Source of the DNA: Amycolatopsis mediterranei
GTDB taxonomy: Bacteria; Actinomycetota; Actinomycetes; Mycobacteriales; Pseudonocardiaceae
Length of the DNA: 64,000 nucleotides
NCBI RefSeq assembly: GCF_026017845.1
Contig: NZ_CP100416.1
Location: 6,891,892 to 6,955,891 of the forward strand
Direction: 5' to 3'
Part shown: positions 49,230 to 57,611 of the stretch, one piece after another
Position numbering within the stretch: the stretch's first letter is position 1
How the letters are laid out: every line of letters begins with the position of its first letter
Notes under the pieces: model-generated
Seen by the model: only the letters and a program-made list of their open reading frames with translations
Told to the model about the DNA's origin: nothing
The model's database searches: none
Translations under genes and position numbers: made by a program

Positions 49230-51067
49230 CGCAGGTCCGCCCGGTCCGCCGACGGCACGTGCTCGCCGACGGCCGGGGCCGGGTGGGTCGTCGCCGCGGG
49301 CGGGATGCCCAGCAGCGGGACCGAGGCCGATGTCCGGGCCAGGTCGAGCGTCACCCGGCCCGGCTGGGCGGGTCCGCGGATGAAGCTGCCGTCCGTGCCG
49401 CCGATGATCAGCGCCAGTGCGTGGCCGCGGGGCACGATGTGGTCCGTCGACGCCAGCCGGAACGTCATCGTGTACGCCGTTCCCGGTGTCAACGGGCGCT
49501 CCTGGGACAGGGATGCGTAGTTCGCCAGGTCCGCCCAGCCGCGGCTGAGGATCGTGTAGCTCACCTTCTTCGCGTCCGCCGTCGCCACGCGGTAACAAGC
49601 GTCGTCGCCGGACGTCGACGAGCCCCAGCAGGTCTCCGACGTCCCCGTCTTGATCCCCTCGCCGCTGCCCGCGAAGTTGCGGATCGTCGCCGGGCCGAGG
49701 TCCACCAGCAGGGCCGACAGCCGGGCCGACGACGTGCTCGGCGTCGCCGTCACGGTCAGCGAAGTCGTGCCGGAAACCTGCAGGTCCGAGGCCAACGACC
49801 CGGTCGAGTAGGTCAGCGCGGCACTCCCCGGATCGGTCACCCAGGTGTCCTCGCCCAAGCCGGGGTTGTCGGTGAACGACGCCGTCCCGGACGCCGGCGA
49901 GGTGCCCAGCGTGCCGGACACGCCCGGCCGCAACGTCGTCGCCACCGCACCGGCCGCCGGGTACGCGCTCTGGTCCGCCCACTGGTCCGGCTGCCGCTCG
50001 ACGCTGGCCTGCGGCCCGTTCTGCACGCCGTTGCCGATCCCGAGCAGGTAGTGGTCGAACCACCGGTGCAGCAGGTCGACCCAGTCCGCGCGCCGGTAGT
50101 CGAACGGGTCGACGTGCCCGGTCTGCGACAGCCAGATCTTCTTCTCGACGTTCAGCCCGGCCCACCACTGTCCGAAGTGGATGGTCTTGACGTTGAGGTC
50201 GTTGACGCCGTGGGACAGCAGCACGCTGGCCCGCACGGTGCCGGCCCGCCGGACGTAGTCCCGGTCCGCCCAGAGCGGCCCGTAGTCGCCGTTCGCGGTG
50301 GCGCCCTGCGTCAGGACCTGGTTCTGCGCCGAGCAGTTCTGCCCGCTGTTGCGGGCTTCGACCGTCTGCGCGAGGCCGGCCGGGTTGAAGCCGAAGGTCG
50401 CGCCGTCCGAGCGGTAGTAGTCGTACCAGGAGCTGATCGCCGAGATCGGGACGATGGTCTTCAGCCCGGCGACGCCGGTCGCCGCGACGCCGTTGGCGAT
50501 CGTGCCGTCGTAGGACTTGCCGATCATCCCGACGTTCCCGGTGCTCCAGCTCGCGGTCACCGCGCTGCCGCCGGTCTTCGCGCTGTAGCCGGTCGCGCGG
50601 CCGTTCAGCCAGTCGACGACCTTGCGGGCCGAGTCGACGTCGGAGGCGCCGCCGACGTCCGCGCAGCCGGCCGAGCGGTTCGTCCCGGCCAGGTCGACCA
50701 GCACCACGGCGTAGCCCCGCGGCACGAAGTAGTTGTCGTAGAACAGCGGGAACTTCACCGGTTTCCCGGCGCTGTCGTAGGACTTCAGCTCGCTCTCGTT
50801 GCCGCGCCCGCAGCACGAGTAGTACGGGCTGGCGTCCATGATCACCGGCACGCGCGAGGTGGCCTCGCTCGGCCGCACGATGTCGGCGGCGACGCGGTCC
50901 GAACGGCCGTCGCCGTCGCCGTCGCGGCCGATGTCCACCCAGACGGTCTCGCGGACCGCCTTCGCGTAGTCGTAGACCGGTTCGCTCCCCGGGGACGCCG
51001 CGGCGGCCGGGGCCACCGTGCCGGACAGGAGCACCGCGAGGATCCCGCTCACCACTCCGAGTCGCAT
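49226..51067 (-). CDS. Secreted CocE/NonD-type hydrolase (S15 Xaa-Pro dipeptidyl-peptidase family)
   Basis: 613 residues. Signal peptide RLGVVSGILAVLLSGTVAPA with cleavage at AAAASP. An alpha/beta-hydrolase domain follows: VPVIMDASPYYSCCGRGN, YAVVLVDLAGTNRSAG (oxyanion side), the nucleophile elbow GMIGKSYDGTIANG, and LSQTGHVDPFDYR with the candidate His. The C-terminal beta jelly-roll (LASTDHIVPRGHALALIIGG) is typical of PepX_C. It may act as an extracellular X-prolyl dipeptidase or ester hydrolase. The Met at 51067 is the one that gives a proper signal peptide; upstream in-frame Met codons do not. Confidence 0.88.
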   Translation of the reverse strand: MRLGVVSGILAVLLSGTVAPAAAASPGSEPVYDYAKAVRETVWVDIGRDGDGDGRSDRVAADIVRPSEATSRVPVIMDASPYYSCCGRGNESELKSYDSAGKPVKFPLFYDNYFVPRGYAVVLVDLAGTNRSAGCADVGGASDVDSARKVVDWLNGRATGYSAKTGGSAVTASWSTGNVGMIGKSYDGTIANGVAATGVAGLKTIVPISAISSWYDYYRSDGATFGFNPAGLAQTVEARNSGQNCSAQNQVLTQGATANGDYGPLWADRDYVRRAGTVRASVLLSHGVNDLNVKTIHFGQWWAGLNVEKKIWLSQTGHVDPFDYRRADWVDLLHRWFDHYLLGIGNGVQNGPQASVERQPDQWADQSAYPAAGAVATTLRPGVSGTLGTSPASGTASFTDNPGLGEDTWVTDPGSAALTYSTGSLASDLQVSGTTSLTVTATPSTSSARLSALLVDLGPATIRNFAGSGEGIKTGTSETCWGSSTSGDDACYRVATADAKKVSYTILSRGWADLANYASLSQERPLTPGTAYTMTFRLASTDHIVPRGHALALIIGGTDGSFIRGPAQPGRVTLDLARTSASVPLLGIPPAATTHPAPAVGEHVPSADRADLR

Positions 51068-51134
51068 ACCGGTCACGCTAGCGAGCCCGGGTCCTGGCCT
51101 GCTACGGCGGAAAGTCGGGCGTACGTTGGGATTC

Positions 51135-51953
51135 GTGACCGAGTCCTTGCCCGCGGTGAGCCGGACGGCCATCGGTGTCGCCGCGTTGCGCGCCTACGAA
51201 AGCCGCCGCCCGGACCGCCTGTTCGACGATCCCTACGCGGCCGCGTTCTTCGAGGCGGGCCGCTCGGCGCTGCCCGGTACCTCCCCCGAGGGACCGCAGG
51301 CCGGGCTCGGCGCGATGTTCTACCCGCAGGTCGTGATCCGCACCCGGTTCTACGACGACTATCTGCTCGGCGCCGGCTGCGCGCAGGTCGTGCTCCTCGC
51401 GGCCGGGCTGGACACCCGGGCGTTCCGGCTCGCCTGGCCGGACGGCACGCGGCTGTTCGAGCTGGACCTGCCGGAGGTGCTGGCGTTCAAGGACGAGGTG
51501 CTCGGCAGGCACGGCGCCGAACCGGCGTGTGCGCGGGTCGTCGTGCCCGCCGACCTGCGCGAAGACTGGGCCGCCGCGCTGCGCGAAGCCGGGTTCGACC
51601 CCGCCGTGCCGACCGCGTGGCTGGCCGAAGGCCTGCTGATGTACCTGACCCCCGAGGAGGCCGAGCGGCTGCTGACCACCGTCGGCGAGCTGGCGGCGCC
51701 GGGCAGCCGGATCGCGTTCGAGCACCGGCCGGGCACCCCGCCGGGGAGCCTGATCGCCCGCGCGAAGGCGGCCGCGGGCGGCAAGCACGTCACGGACCTG
51801 TGGCGCGGCGGGCTCGGCGGCCGGGCGCCGCAATGGCTGGCCGCCCACGGCTGGGAGCCGTCGACGGTCACCCGCGCCGAGCTGGCCGCCGCCTACGGCC
51901 GGCCTTCGGACGACGACGCGACCGCCGGCGGCTTCGTCACCGCCGTGCGGTGA
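51135..51953 (+). CDS. SAM-dependent methyltransferase (leucine carboxyl methyltransferase-like)
   Basis: 272 residues from GTG at 51135. SRTAIGVAALRAYESRRPDRLFDDPYAAAFF is the characteristic start of this actinobacterial class (TIGR00027 type). VVIRTRFYDDYL, VLLAAGLDTRAFRL (SAM motif I), LFELDLPEVLAFK (motif II acidic) and TAWLAEGLLMYLTPEEAERLL follow. The acceptor molecule is unknown; members modify small molecules or lipids. It lies between the CocE gene (divergent) and rluB (convergent). Confidence 0.9.
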   Translation: MTESLPAVSRTAIGVAALRAYESRRPDRLFDDPYAAAFFEAGRSALPGTSPEGPQAGLGAMFYPQVVIRTRFYDDYLLGAGCAQVVLLAAGLDTRAFRLAWPDGTRLFELDLPEVLAFKDEVLGRHGAEPACARVVVPADLREDWAAALREAGFDPAVPTAWLAEGLLMYLTPEEAERLLTTVGELAAPGSRIAFEHRPGTPPGSLIARAKAAAGGKHVTDLWRGGLGGRAPQWLAAHGWEPSTVTRAELAAAYGRPSDDDATAGGFVTAVR

Positions 51954-51962
51954 CAACCGGCG

Positions 51963-52715
51963 TCAGAGCTCGACGTTGCGGTAGAGCGCGCCGACCTCGG
52001 TCTTCGTCAGCCGGCGGATCGAGCCGACGCGCTGGTTGCCGAGCTGGACGTCGCCGACCGCGGTGCGGACCAGCTTGAGCACCGGGTGCCCGGTGTCCTT
52101 GAGCAGGCGGCGCACGATGTGCTTCTTGCCCTCGTGGATCACCAGCTCCACCAGCGACTTGCCGGAGTGCATGTCCTTGACCCGGAACTGGTCGACCTTG
52201 ACGATGCCGTCCGGCAGCTCCCAGCCGTTGCGCAGCTCCTTGCCGAGCCCGCGCGGGACGAGGCCGTCGACCTCGGCGAGGTAGGTCTTGAGCACCCGGT
52301 ACGACGGGTGCATCAGCCGGTGCCCGAGGTCGCCGTCGTTGGTCAGCAGCAGCAGGCCCTCGGTGTTCTCGTCGAGCCGGCCGACGTGCACGACGCCGGG
52401 CGTCTCCTCGTAGCGGCCGCGCAGGTAGTCGCCGACGCACGGGCGGCCACGGTCGTCCGACATCGTCGAGTGCACGCCCTTGGGCTTGTTCAGGGCGAGG
52501 TAGATCAGGTCGTCGCGCAGGTTCACGCGGGTGCCGTCGACGTGGATGATCGCGGCGTCCGGGTCGACGCGGCGGCCCAGCTCGGTGACGACCTCGCCGT
52601 CCACCTCGACCCGGCCGGCGACGATCAGGTCCTCCGCCGCGCGCCGGGAGGCGACCCCGGCTTGCGACAGCACCTTCTGCAGCCGGACGCCGTCGGGGTG
52701 TTCACTGGATGTCAT
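51963..52715 (-). CDS. rluB: 23S rRNA pseudouridine synthase RluB family
   Basis: 250 residues. An S4-like RNA-binding domain, VRLQKVLSQAGVASRRAAED then GRVEVDGEVV, is followed by the RsuA/RluB catalytic domain with the nucleophile Asp in VHVGRLDENTEGLLLLTNDG and conserved KTYLAEVDG and VIHEGKKHIVRRLL. It modifies a uridine in 23S rRNA (E. coli RluB acts near U2605). The ATG at 52715 overlaps the scpB 3' end by 14 bases; the gene closes the xerD-parA-scpAB operon. Confidence 0.92.
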   Translation of the reverse strand: MTSSEHPDGVRLQKVLSQAGVASRRAAEDLIVAGRVEVDGEVVTELGRRVDPDAAIIHVDGTRVNLRDDLIYLALNKPKGVHSTMSDDRGRPCVGDYLRGRYEETPGVVHVGRLDENTEGLLLLTNDGDLGHRLMHPSYRVLKTYLAEVDGLVPRGLGKELRNGWELPDGIVKVDQFRVKDMHSGKSLVELVIHEGKKHIVRRLLKDTGHPVLKLVRTAVGDVQLGNQRVGSIRRLTKTEVGALYRNVEL

Positions 52716-53544
52716 CGATGGTGTCCACTTCGGGTAGCAACGGAGCGATGGCGGGCAGGTCGTTCAGTGACGACAGCCCCAGTCGCTCCAGGAACAGCTC
52801 GGTCGTCACGTACAGCGTGCCGGTCGTCTCGGGATCGGTCCCCATCTCTTCGATGAGGCCGCGCGCGAGCAGCGTCCGGATCACGCCGTCCACGTTCACG
52901 CCGCGCACCGCGGCGACCCTGGCCCGGGTCACCGGCTGCCGGTACGCGATCACGGCGAGGCTCTCCAGCGCGGCCCGGGTCAGCTTCGACCGCTGGCCGT
53001 CCAGCAGGAGCTTCTCCACGAACGGGGCGTAGACGTCCCTAGTGTAGAACCGCCACCCTTCGCCGACGCGCCGCAGGTCGATCCCGGACGCCCGGTCGGT
53101 GAACTTCTGCGCCATGGTCCGCAGGGCGACGACGATCCGCGACTTGGGCTGGCCGAGGGTGCCGGCCAGGAGTTCTTCGCCGGCGGGCGAGTCGACGATG
53201 AGGAGCAGCGCTTCGAGGGCGGCTTCGAGGGCCTCGTCGGAGGTGACGTCCGGCATGGCGTCGGCGTCCCCGGCGGCGACCAGGCCGGACTCGGGATCGG
53301 CCGGGCCGGGCTCGGGTTCGGCAGGCGCTTCGGGCTCGGACGGCTCGGCGGGCGCATCCTCGACCGGCGCTTCCGGCTCGGCGGCAGCGCCCTCCTCGGC
53401 CAGTGGCTCGACCGGCTCGCCGTCCTCGGTCACCGGCTCGCCGGACAACGCCTCCTCGAGCGCGAGCTCGGCTGCGGCCTGCTCGGGTTCTTCGGCCGTG
53501 GGCGGCTCCGGCGTCTCGGCCACTTCGTCGTTCTCGGGGCTCAC
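52702..53544 (-). CDS. scpB: Segregation and condensation protein ScpB
   Basis: 280 residues, GTG start at 53544 overlapping the scpA stop (GTGA). Residues 1 to ~100 are an acidic, Glu/Pro/Ala-rich tail (repeated PEAPAEP-like runs). The winged-helix ScpB core starts at SDEALEAALEALLLIVDSPA and continues with LAVIAYRQPVTRARVAAVRGV and LLARGLIEEMGTDPETTG. ScpB dimers bind ScpA and SMC in the condensin complex that folds the chromosome. The core is of ordinary size; the long disordered N-terminus is the odd part. Confidence 0.93.
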   Translation of the reverse strand: MSPENDEVAETPEPPTAEEPEQAAAELALEEALSGEPVTEDGEPVEPLAEEGAAAEPEAPVEDAPAEPSEPEAPAEPEPGPADPESGLVAAGDADAMPDVTSDEALEAALEALLLIVDSPAGEELLAGTLGQPKSRIVVALRTMAQKFTDRASGIDLRRVGEGWRFYTRDVYAPFVEKLLLDGQRSKLTRAALESLAVIAYRQPVTRARVAAVRGVNVDGVIRTLLARGLIEEMGTDPETTGTLYVTTELFLERLGLSSLNDLPAIAPLLPEVDTIDDIQ

Positions 53545-54443
53545 CCGTACTCCTCTTCGTCTCCGGCGGTGCGGTCGAGCTCGGCCGCGGCGGAGGCTTC
53601 TTCCTTCGAACCGCCCGTCCACCGGACGTGCAGCTCGGCCAGCGCCTCGGTCTGCTCGAACTGGACCGTCGCCTCGCGGTAGAGCTCCAGCAGCGCCAGG
53701 AAGCGCGCCACGATCTCCACCGTGTGCTCGCAGTCGTCGACCAGCTCGCCGAACGTCGCCTGGCCGCGTTCGGCCAGCATCACCCGCAGGATCGCCGCGT
53801 GCTCGCGCACCGAAATGCGGCCCATGTGGATGTGGGCGATCGACACCGTCGGCGGCGGCTTCGGCCGGAACACCGCCACCGCGATGTCGGCGAACTTCTG
53901 CGGCGTCACGCCCAGCATCACCTCGGGCAGCAGCCCGACGAACCGCTCCTCCAGGGCGACCGACCGCGGGTAGCGCCGCAGCGCGTTCTGTTCCAGCTCG
54001 CCGAACAGCGCCGCCACCTGCTTGTACGCGCGGTACTGCAGGATCCGCGCGAACAGCAGGTCGCGGGCCTCGAGCAGGGCAAGGTCGTCCTCGTTCTCCA
54101 CCTCGGCCGACGGCAGCAGCCGCGCGGCCTTGAGGTCGAGCAGGGTCGCCGCGATGACCAGGAACTCCGTGGTCTCGTCGAGGTTCCAGTCGGTGCCCAG
54201 CGCGCGGGTGTACGCGATGAAGTCGTCGGTGACCTGGTGCAACGCCACTTCGGTGACGTCGAGCTGGTGCTGCGAAATCAGCTGCAGCAGCAGGTCGAAC
54301 GGCCCTTCGAAGTTGGCCAGCCGCACCTTGAACTTCGACGTGCTCAGTTCTTCGGTGTTGACGCCTTCGGGGATCATCCCGCCGTGCACCGTCTGGTGCT
54401 CTTCGGGTGCCTGTTCCTCCGGAGCCGGTGCCGGCTCGTCCAT
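53541..54443 (-). CDS. scpA: Segregation and condensation protein ScpA (kleisin)
   Basis: 300 residues. After a ~35-residue acidic leader comes FKVRLANFEGPFDLLLQLIS, the diagnostic kleisin N-terminus, then DFIAYTRALG, TEFLVIAATLLDLKAARLLP, and a C-terminal winged helix (FGELVDDCEHTVEIVARFLALLEL, then TVQFEQTEAL). ScpA bridges the SMC heads. It is followed by scpB with overlapping codons and preceded by a small RHH-like gene whose stop overlaps the scpA start by one base. Confidence 0.94.
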   Translation of the reverse strand: MDEPAPAPEEQAPEEHQTVHGGMIPEGVNTEELSTSKFKVRLANFEGPFDLLLQLISQHQLDVTEVALHQVTDDFIAYTRALGTDWNLDETTEFLVIAATLLDLKAARLLPSAEVENEDDLALLEARDLLFARILQYRAYKQVAALFGELEQNALRRYPRSVALEERFVGLLPEVMLGVTPQKFADIAVAVFRPKPPPTVSIAHIHMGRISVREHAAILRVMLAERGQATFGELVDDCEHTVEIVARFLALLELYREATVQFEQTEALAELHVRWTGGSKEEASAAAELDRTAGDEEEYG

Positions 54444-54862
54444 CAGCCCTCGGTTTCGCCGCCGTCTGAGCCGACCACCCGCAGCCGCTGCACCAGCACC
54501 GATTCCTCACCGTTCTGGTCGAAGTCGGCCAGCAGCACCGCCACGGCTTCACGCACCAGCCGGCCGCGGTCGACGACCAGGTCGTGCTTCGCGCGCAGCG
54601 TCAACCGCGCCTGCTCCATGGCGACGAGCTCGTCGCCGGAGACGTACACGGTGATCTTCGCGTCGTGCTTGGTCCGGCCCGAACCGTGCGGAGCCGCACT
54701 GCGCGCGAGCTGGTCGGCCCGGTCGTCGCCCGCGGGCTTCGGCTGGGGCTTCTCGACGGGCTCGGGCGGTGGCTGGGGAGGGAGATCGAGGGCGGGGCTG
54801 GCGGTGCTGGTCGTAATCCTGAAGAGTTCCGACGCTCCGGGCAGGGAAGCGCGCCTGCTCAC
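54443..54862 (-). CDS. Small RHH-like protein between parA and scpA
   Basis: 139 residues. The first ~60 are low-complexity and Pro-rich. The core KITVYVSGDELVAMEQARL and VVDRGRLVREAVAVLLADF fits a ribbon-helix-helix DNA-binding fold (a strand, then two helices). The ATG overlaps the parA stop (ATGA), and the scpA start follows. Plasmid ParA proteins often pair with RHH partners (ParG/CopG type), so this could be an adaptor or DNA-binding partner of the orphan ParA. That role is inferred; no function is known to me. Confidence 0.75.
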   Translation of the reverse strand: MSRRASLPGASELFRITTSTASPALDLPPQPPPEPVEKPQPKPAGDDRADQLARSAAPHGSGRTKHDAKITVYVSGDELVAMEQARLTLRAKHDLVVDRGRLVREAVAVLLADFDQNGEESVLVQRLRVVGSDGGETEG

Positions 54863-55830
54863 CGAGCGATCACCTCGCGGGCCAGCTGGCGGTACGCCGC
54901 CGCGCCGGCCGACTTGGGCGCCCAGGTCGTGATCGGCTCACCCGCGACCGTCGTCTCGGGGAACCGCACCGTGCGGTTGATGACCGTGTCGAACACGGTC
55001 TCGCCGAATGCCTCCACCACGCGAGCCATGACCTCCTTCGAATGCAGGGTTCTCGGGTCGTACATGGTGGCGAGAATCCCGACTATGTCCAGTTTGGGGT
55101 TGAGGCGTTCCTGGACCTTCTCGATGGTGTCGATCAGGAGGGCGACGCCTCGCAGACTGAAGAACTCGCACTCCAGCGGGATGATCACGCCGTCCGCGGC
55201 GGTCAGCGCGTTCACCGTGAGCAAGCCGAGCGAGGGCTGGCAGTCGACAAGAACATAGTCGTAGTCGTTCATGACCGGACGCAGGACCCGTAACAACGTG
55301 TGCTCGCGCCCTACCTCCGCGACGAGCTGGACCTCCGCCGCGGACAGGTCGATGTTGCTCGGCAGCAGGTCAACGCCGTCGACGCGGGTTTTCATCAGCA
55401 CGTCGGTGGCGCTGACCGAGCGCTCCATGATGGCGTTGTAGACCGTCTGGTCGAGCTCGTGCGGCTGGATGCCGAGGCCGACGGCGAGCGCGCCCTGCGG
55501 GTCGAAGTCGACGAGCAGCACCTTGCGGCCGTACTCGGCGAGGGCGGCACCCAGGTTGATGGTCGACGTCGTCTTGCCGACGCCGCCCTTCTGGTTGCAC
55601 ATCGCCATGATCTTGGCCGGGCCGTGCTTGTCCAGCGGCGCCGGGTCGGGGTGCTCGCGGATCGGGCGGCCGGTCGGGCCGATGCCTTCGAGCTTGACCT
55701 TCTTGCCGTTGCGCTCGTGCTGTTCGTCGCCGTCGTGGATCGCGGGCGTGGCGATGGTGACCTGGCTGAGGTTCGCCGCCGCCGACCCGGCGGACTCGGC
55801 CGAAGGGGCCGGCTGGTTCGGTGTCGACAT
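54859..55830 (-). CDS. ParA-type ATPase of the scp operon
   Basis: 323 residues. The deviant Walker A is CNQKGGVGKTTSTINL near 79-94, the A' motif VLLVDFDPQG, Walker B VLVDCQPSLG. A ~70-residue hydrophilic N-terminal extension precedes the ATPase. It is an orphan ParA (not the one next to parB at the origin), conserved in actinobacteria directly upstream of scpA-scpB. Likely role is positioning or regulation linked to chromosome segregation. It is coupled to the small RHH-like gene downstream. Confidence 0.92.
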   Translation of the reverse strand: MSTPNQPAPSAESAGSAAANLSQVTIATPAIHDGDEQHERNGKKVKLEGIGPTGRPIREHPDPAPLDKHGPAKIMAMCNQKGGVGKTTSTINLGAALAEYGRKVLLVDFDPQGALAVGLGIQPHELDQTVYNAIMERSVSATDVLMKTRVDGVDLLPSNIDLSAAEVQLVAEVGREHTLLRVLRPVMNDYDYVLVDCQPSLGLLTVNALTAADGVIIPLECEFFSLRGVALLIDTIEKVQERLNPKLDIVGILATMYDPRTLHSKEVMARVVEAFGETVFDTVINRTVRFPETTVAGEPITTWAPKSAGAAAYRQLAREVIAR

Positions 55831-55977
55831 GGCGCGAAAGCTCCTTGTTCGTCAGCGTCCGCCGCAGCCTATGCGCGGAGTCGGAGCCCCGGCAAAGCAA
55901 CGCGCCGGACTCGACGGGGCAATGTCACTCGACCGTCGGTGCAGGCTGGCAAGGCCCTTGACGCTTTATAGGGCCGT

Positions 55978-56910
55978 CTAGCCCAGTGCTCGCGGGTGCG
56001 CCGTGGCGTACACCTCGCGCAAAGTGTTGACCGTGACCAGCGTGTACACCTGGGTCGTCGTCACCGACGCGTGGCCGAGAAGTTCTTGGACGACCCGGAC
56101 ATCGGCGCCGCCCTCGAGCAGGTGCGTGGCGAAGGAGTGGCGGAGGGTGTGCGGCGAAACGACGGCGGTGATGCCCGCCCGTCCGGCGGTGTCCTTGAGG
56201 ACCTGCCACGCGCTCTGCCGCGACAGCCGGCTGCCGCGGGCGTTGAGGAACAGCGCCGCCGTGCCCCGGCCGTGGACGGCGAGCGCCGGGCGGGCGCGGA
56301 CGGTGTAGGCGTGCAGCGCGGCGAGCGCGGGACGGCCGATCGGCACCAGCCGCTGCTTGCCGCCCTTGCCGTCGAGCAGCACGGTCCGCTCGGCGCCGTC
56401 GACGTCGTCGACGTCCAGGCCGACCGCCTCGGAGATCCGCGCCCCGGTGGAGTAGAGCAGCTCCAGCAGCGCCCGGTCGCGCAGCGCGCGCTCGCCGTCG
56501 GGCGGCGGGGTCTCGAGCAGCCGCAGCACGTCGTCGACCGGCAGCGCCTTGGGCAGCCGCTTCGCCGGCGTCGGCGGCCGGACTTCGCGGGCCGGGTTGT
56601 GCTCGGTGAGGCCCTCGGCGTGCGCGAACTTGTGCAGGCCCCGCACGGCGACCAGGGCCCGGGCGGCCGACGACGCGGCCAGGGGCCGGTGTTCGTCGTC
56701 GCCCTCGCGCAGGGCGGCACCGAAGGCCGTGACGTGCGCGGACGTGACGTCGGCGATCTTCGCGACGCCCAGGCCGTCCAGGTGCGCGGCGTACCGGCGC
56801 AGGTCGCGGGCGTAGCTGTCCAGGGTGTTGCGTGCGGTCCCGCGTTCGACGACCAGGTGGTCGAGGTAGGCGGCGATCACGTCGGCCGTGCGGTGCGGGC
56901 TGGAGGCCAC
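55978..56910 (-). CDS. xerD: Tyrosine recombinase XerD
   Basis: 310 residues. N-terminal SAM-like core-binding domain (YLDHLVVERGTARNTLDSYA), then the catalytic domain with Arg in YSTGARISEAVGL, Lys in DGKGGKQRLVPIG, the box HTLRHSFATHLL, LGHASVTTTQVYT with the nucleophile Tyr. XerCD resolves chromosome dimers at dif. The usual actinobacterial neighbours (NUDIX and pyrG upstream, parA downstream) confirm the XerD assignment. A 147-bp gap without recognisable features separates it from parA. Confidence 0.93.
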   Translation of the reverse strand: MASSPHRTADVIAAYLDHLVVERGTARNTLDSYARDLRRYAAHLDGLGVAKIADVTSAHVTAFGAALREGDDEHRPLAASSAARALVAVRGLHKFAHAEGLTEHNPAREVRPPTPAKRLPKALPVDDVLRLLETPPPDGERALRDRALLELLYSTGARISEAVGLDVDDVDGAERTVLLDGKGGKQRLVPIGRPALAALHAYTVRARPALAVHGRGTAALFLNARGSRLSRQSAWQVLKDTAGRAGITAVVSPHTLRHSFATHLLEGGADVRVVQELLGHASVTTTQVYTLVTVNTLREVYATAHPRALG

Positions 56911-56987
56911 GCGGTCACCTTAGGCCGCCCGGCACTCGTGACCCGGCAGAAACCCCGTTCCCGGCGGCACGCGGTTACCTTGGATTC

Positions 56988-57515
56988 ATGGGGTCCGACG
57001 AGCTCCGCATCGGGACGGCCGAGCGCGAGGAAGCGGCGAGGCTGCTCGCCGACCACTTCGGCATGGGCCGCATCACCCCGGACGAGTACGAGATCCGGGT
57101 GACCGACGCCTACGCGGCCACGACGCTGGGCGACCTGCGGCCGTTGTTCCGCGACCTGCCGCCGCCGCACCCGGGGTTCTTCGGGCCGCCGCCGATGTCG
57201 GCGCCGGTGTACGCGCAACCCACCACGCAGCTGCCGATGTACGGGCCGGATCCGTACGCGCCACCGGCCCCGGTGCCGTACGCGCCGTCGATGCCCATGC
57301 CGTACTCGCCCCGGTCGAAGACGGTGGCCGGGGTGCTGCAGATCCTGCTGCCCTTCGGCGTCGGCCGGTTCTACACCGGCCAGACCGCGCTGGGCGTGGC
57401 TCAGCTCTTCGCCACGTTCTGCACCGGGGTCGGGGTGCTGTGGCCGATCATCGACGGCATCGTGCTCCTGGTCAACGGCGGCTCGGACGCCGAGGGCCGC
57501 CCGCTGCGCCCCTAG
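56988..57515 (+). CDS. DUF1707/TM2 domain protein
   Basis: 175 residues. Residues 2-52 form a DUF1707 domain (DELRIGTAEREEAARLLADH, then GRITPDEYEIRV). A Pro/Tyr/Met-rich linker of ~60 residues follows (repeated YAPPAP-like units). The C-terminus is a TM2 domain: two membrane helices with PFGVGRFYTGQTALGVAQLF and PIIDGIVLLVNGG. DUF1707 proteins are frequent in actinobacteria and may relate to cell-surface or division processes; no exact role is known. It is divergent from xerD and convergent with the NUDIX gene. Confidence 0.88.
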   Translation: MGSDELRIGTAEREEAARLLADHFGMGRITPDEYEIRVTDAYAATTLGDLRPLFRDLPPPHPGFFGPPPMSAPVYAQPTTQLPMYGPDPYAPPAPVPYAPSMPMPYSPRSKTVAGVLQILLPFGVGRFYTGQTALGVAQLFATFCTGVGVLWPIIDGIVLLVNGGSDAEGRPLRP

Positions 57516-57520
57516 CCCCG

Positions 57521-57607
57521 AGCGCCCCAATGTGGCCTTGGTTGCGTTGAACGCACCCAATGTGGCCTTCGGTGCGTTGAACGCACCGAAGGCCACATTG
57601 GGGCGCT
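57521..57607. repeat. Repeat-built bidirectional terminator
   Basis: Two copies of CCAATGTGGCCTT plus GGTTGCGTTGAACGCAC-like sequence lie 31 bp apart (57527 and 57558). The outer 19 bases AGCGCCCCAATGTGGCCTT (57521-57539) pair exactly with 57589-57607. Within, GGTGCG-TTGAA-CGCACC is another stem. It lies between two convergent stop codons and would fold as a long hairpin from either side. Confidence 0.85.
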
Positions 57608-57611
57608 GGGG

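Noticed and set aside
52702..54552. One 616-codon frame suggesting an ScpA-ScpB fusion
   Set aside because: The upper part is an off-frame reading of scpA. ScpA is in its own frame (53541-54443) and ScpB begins at the GTG at 53544.
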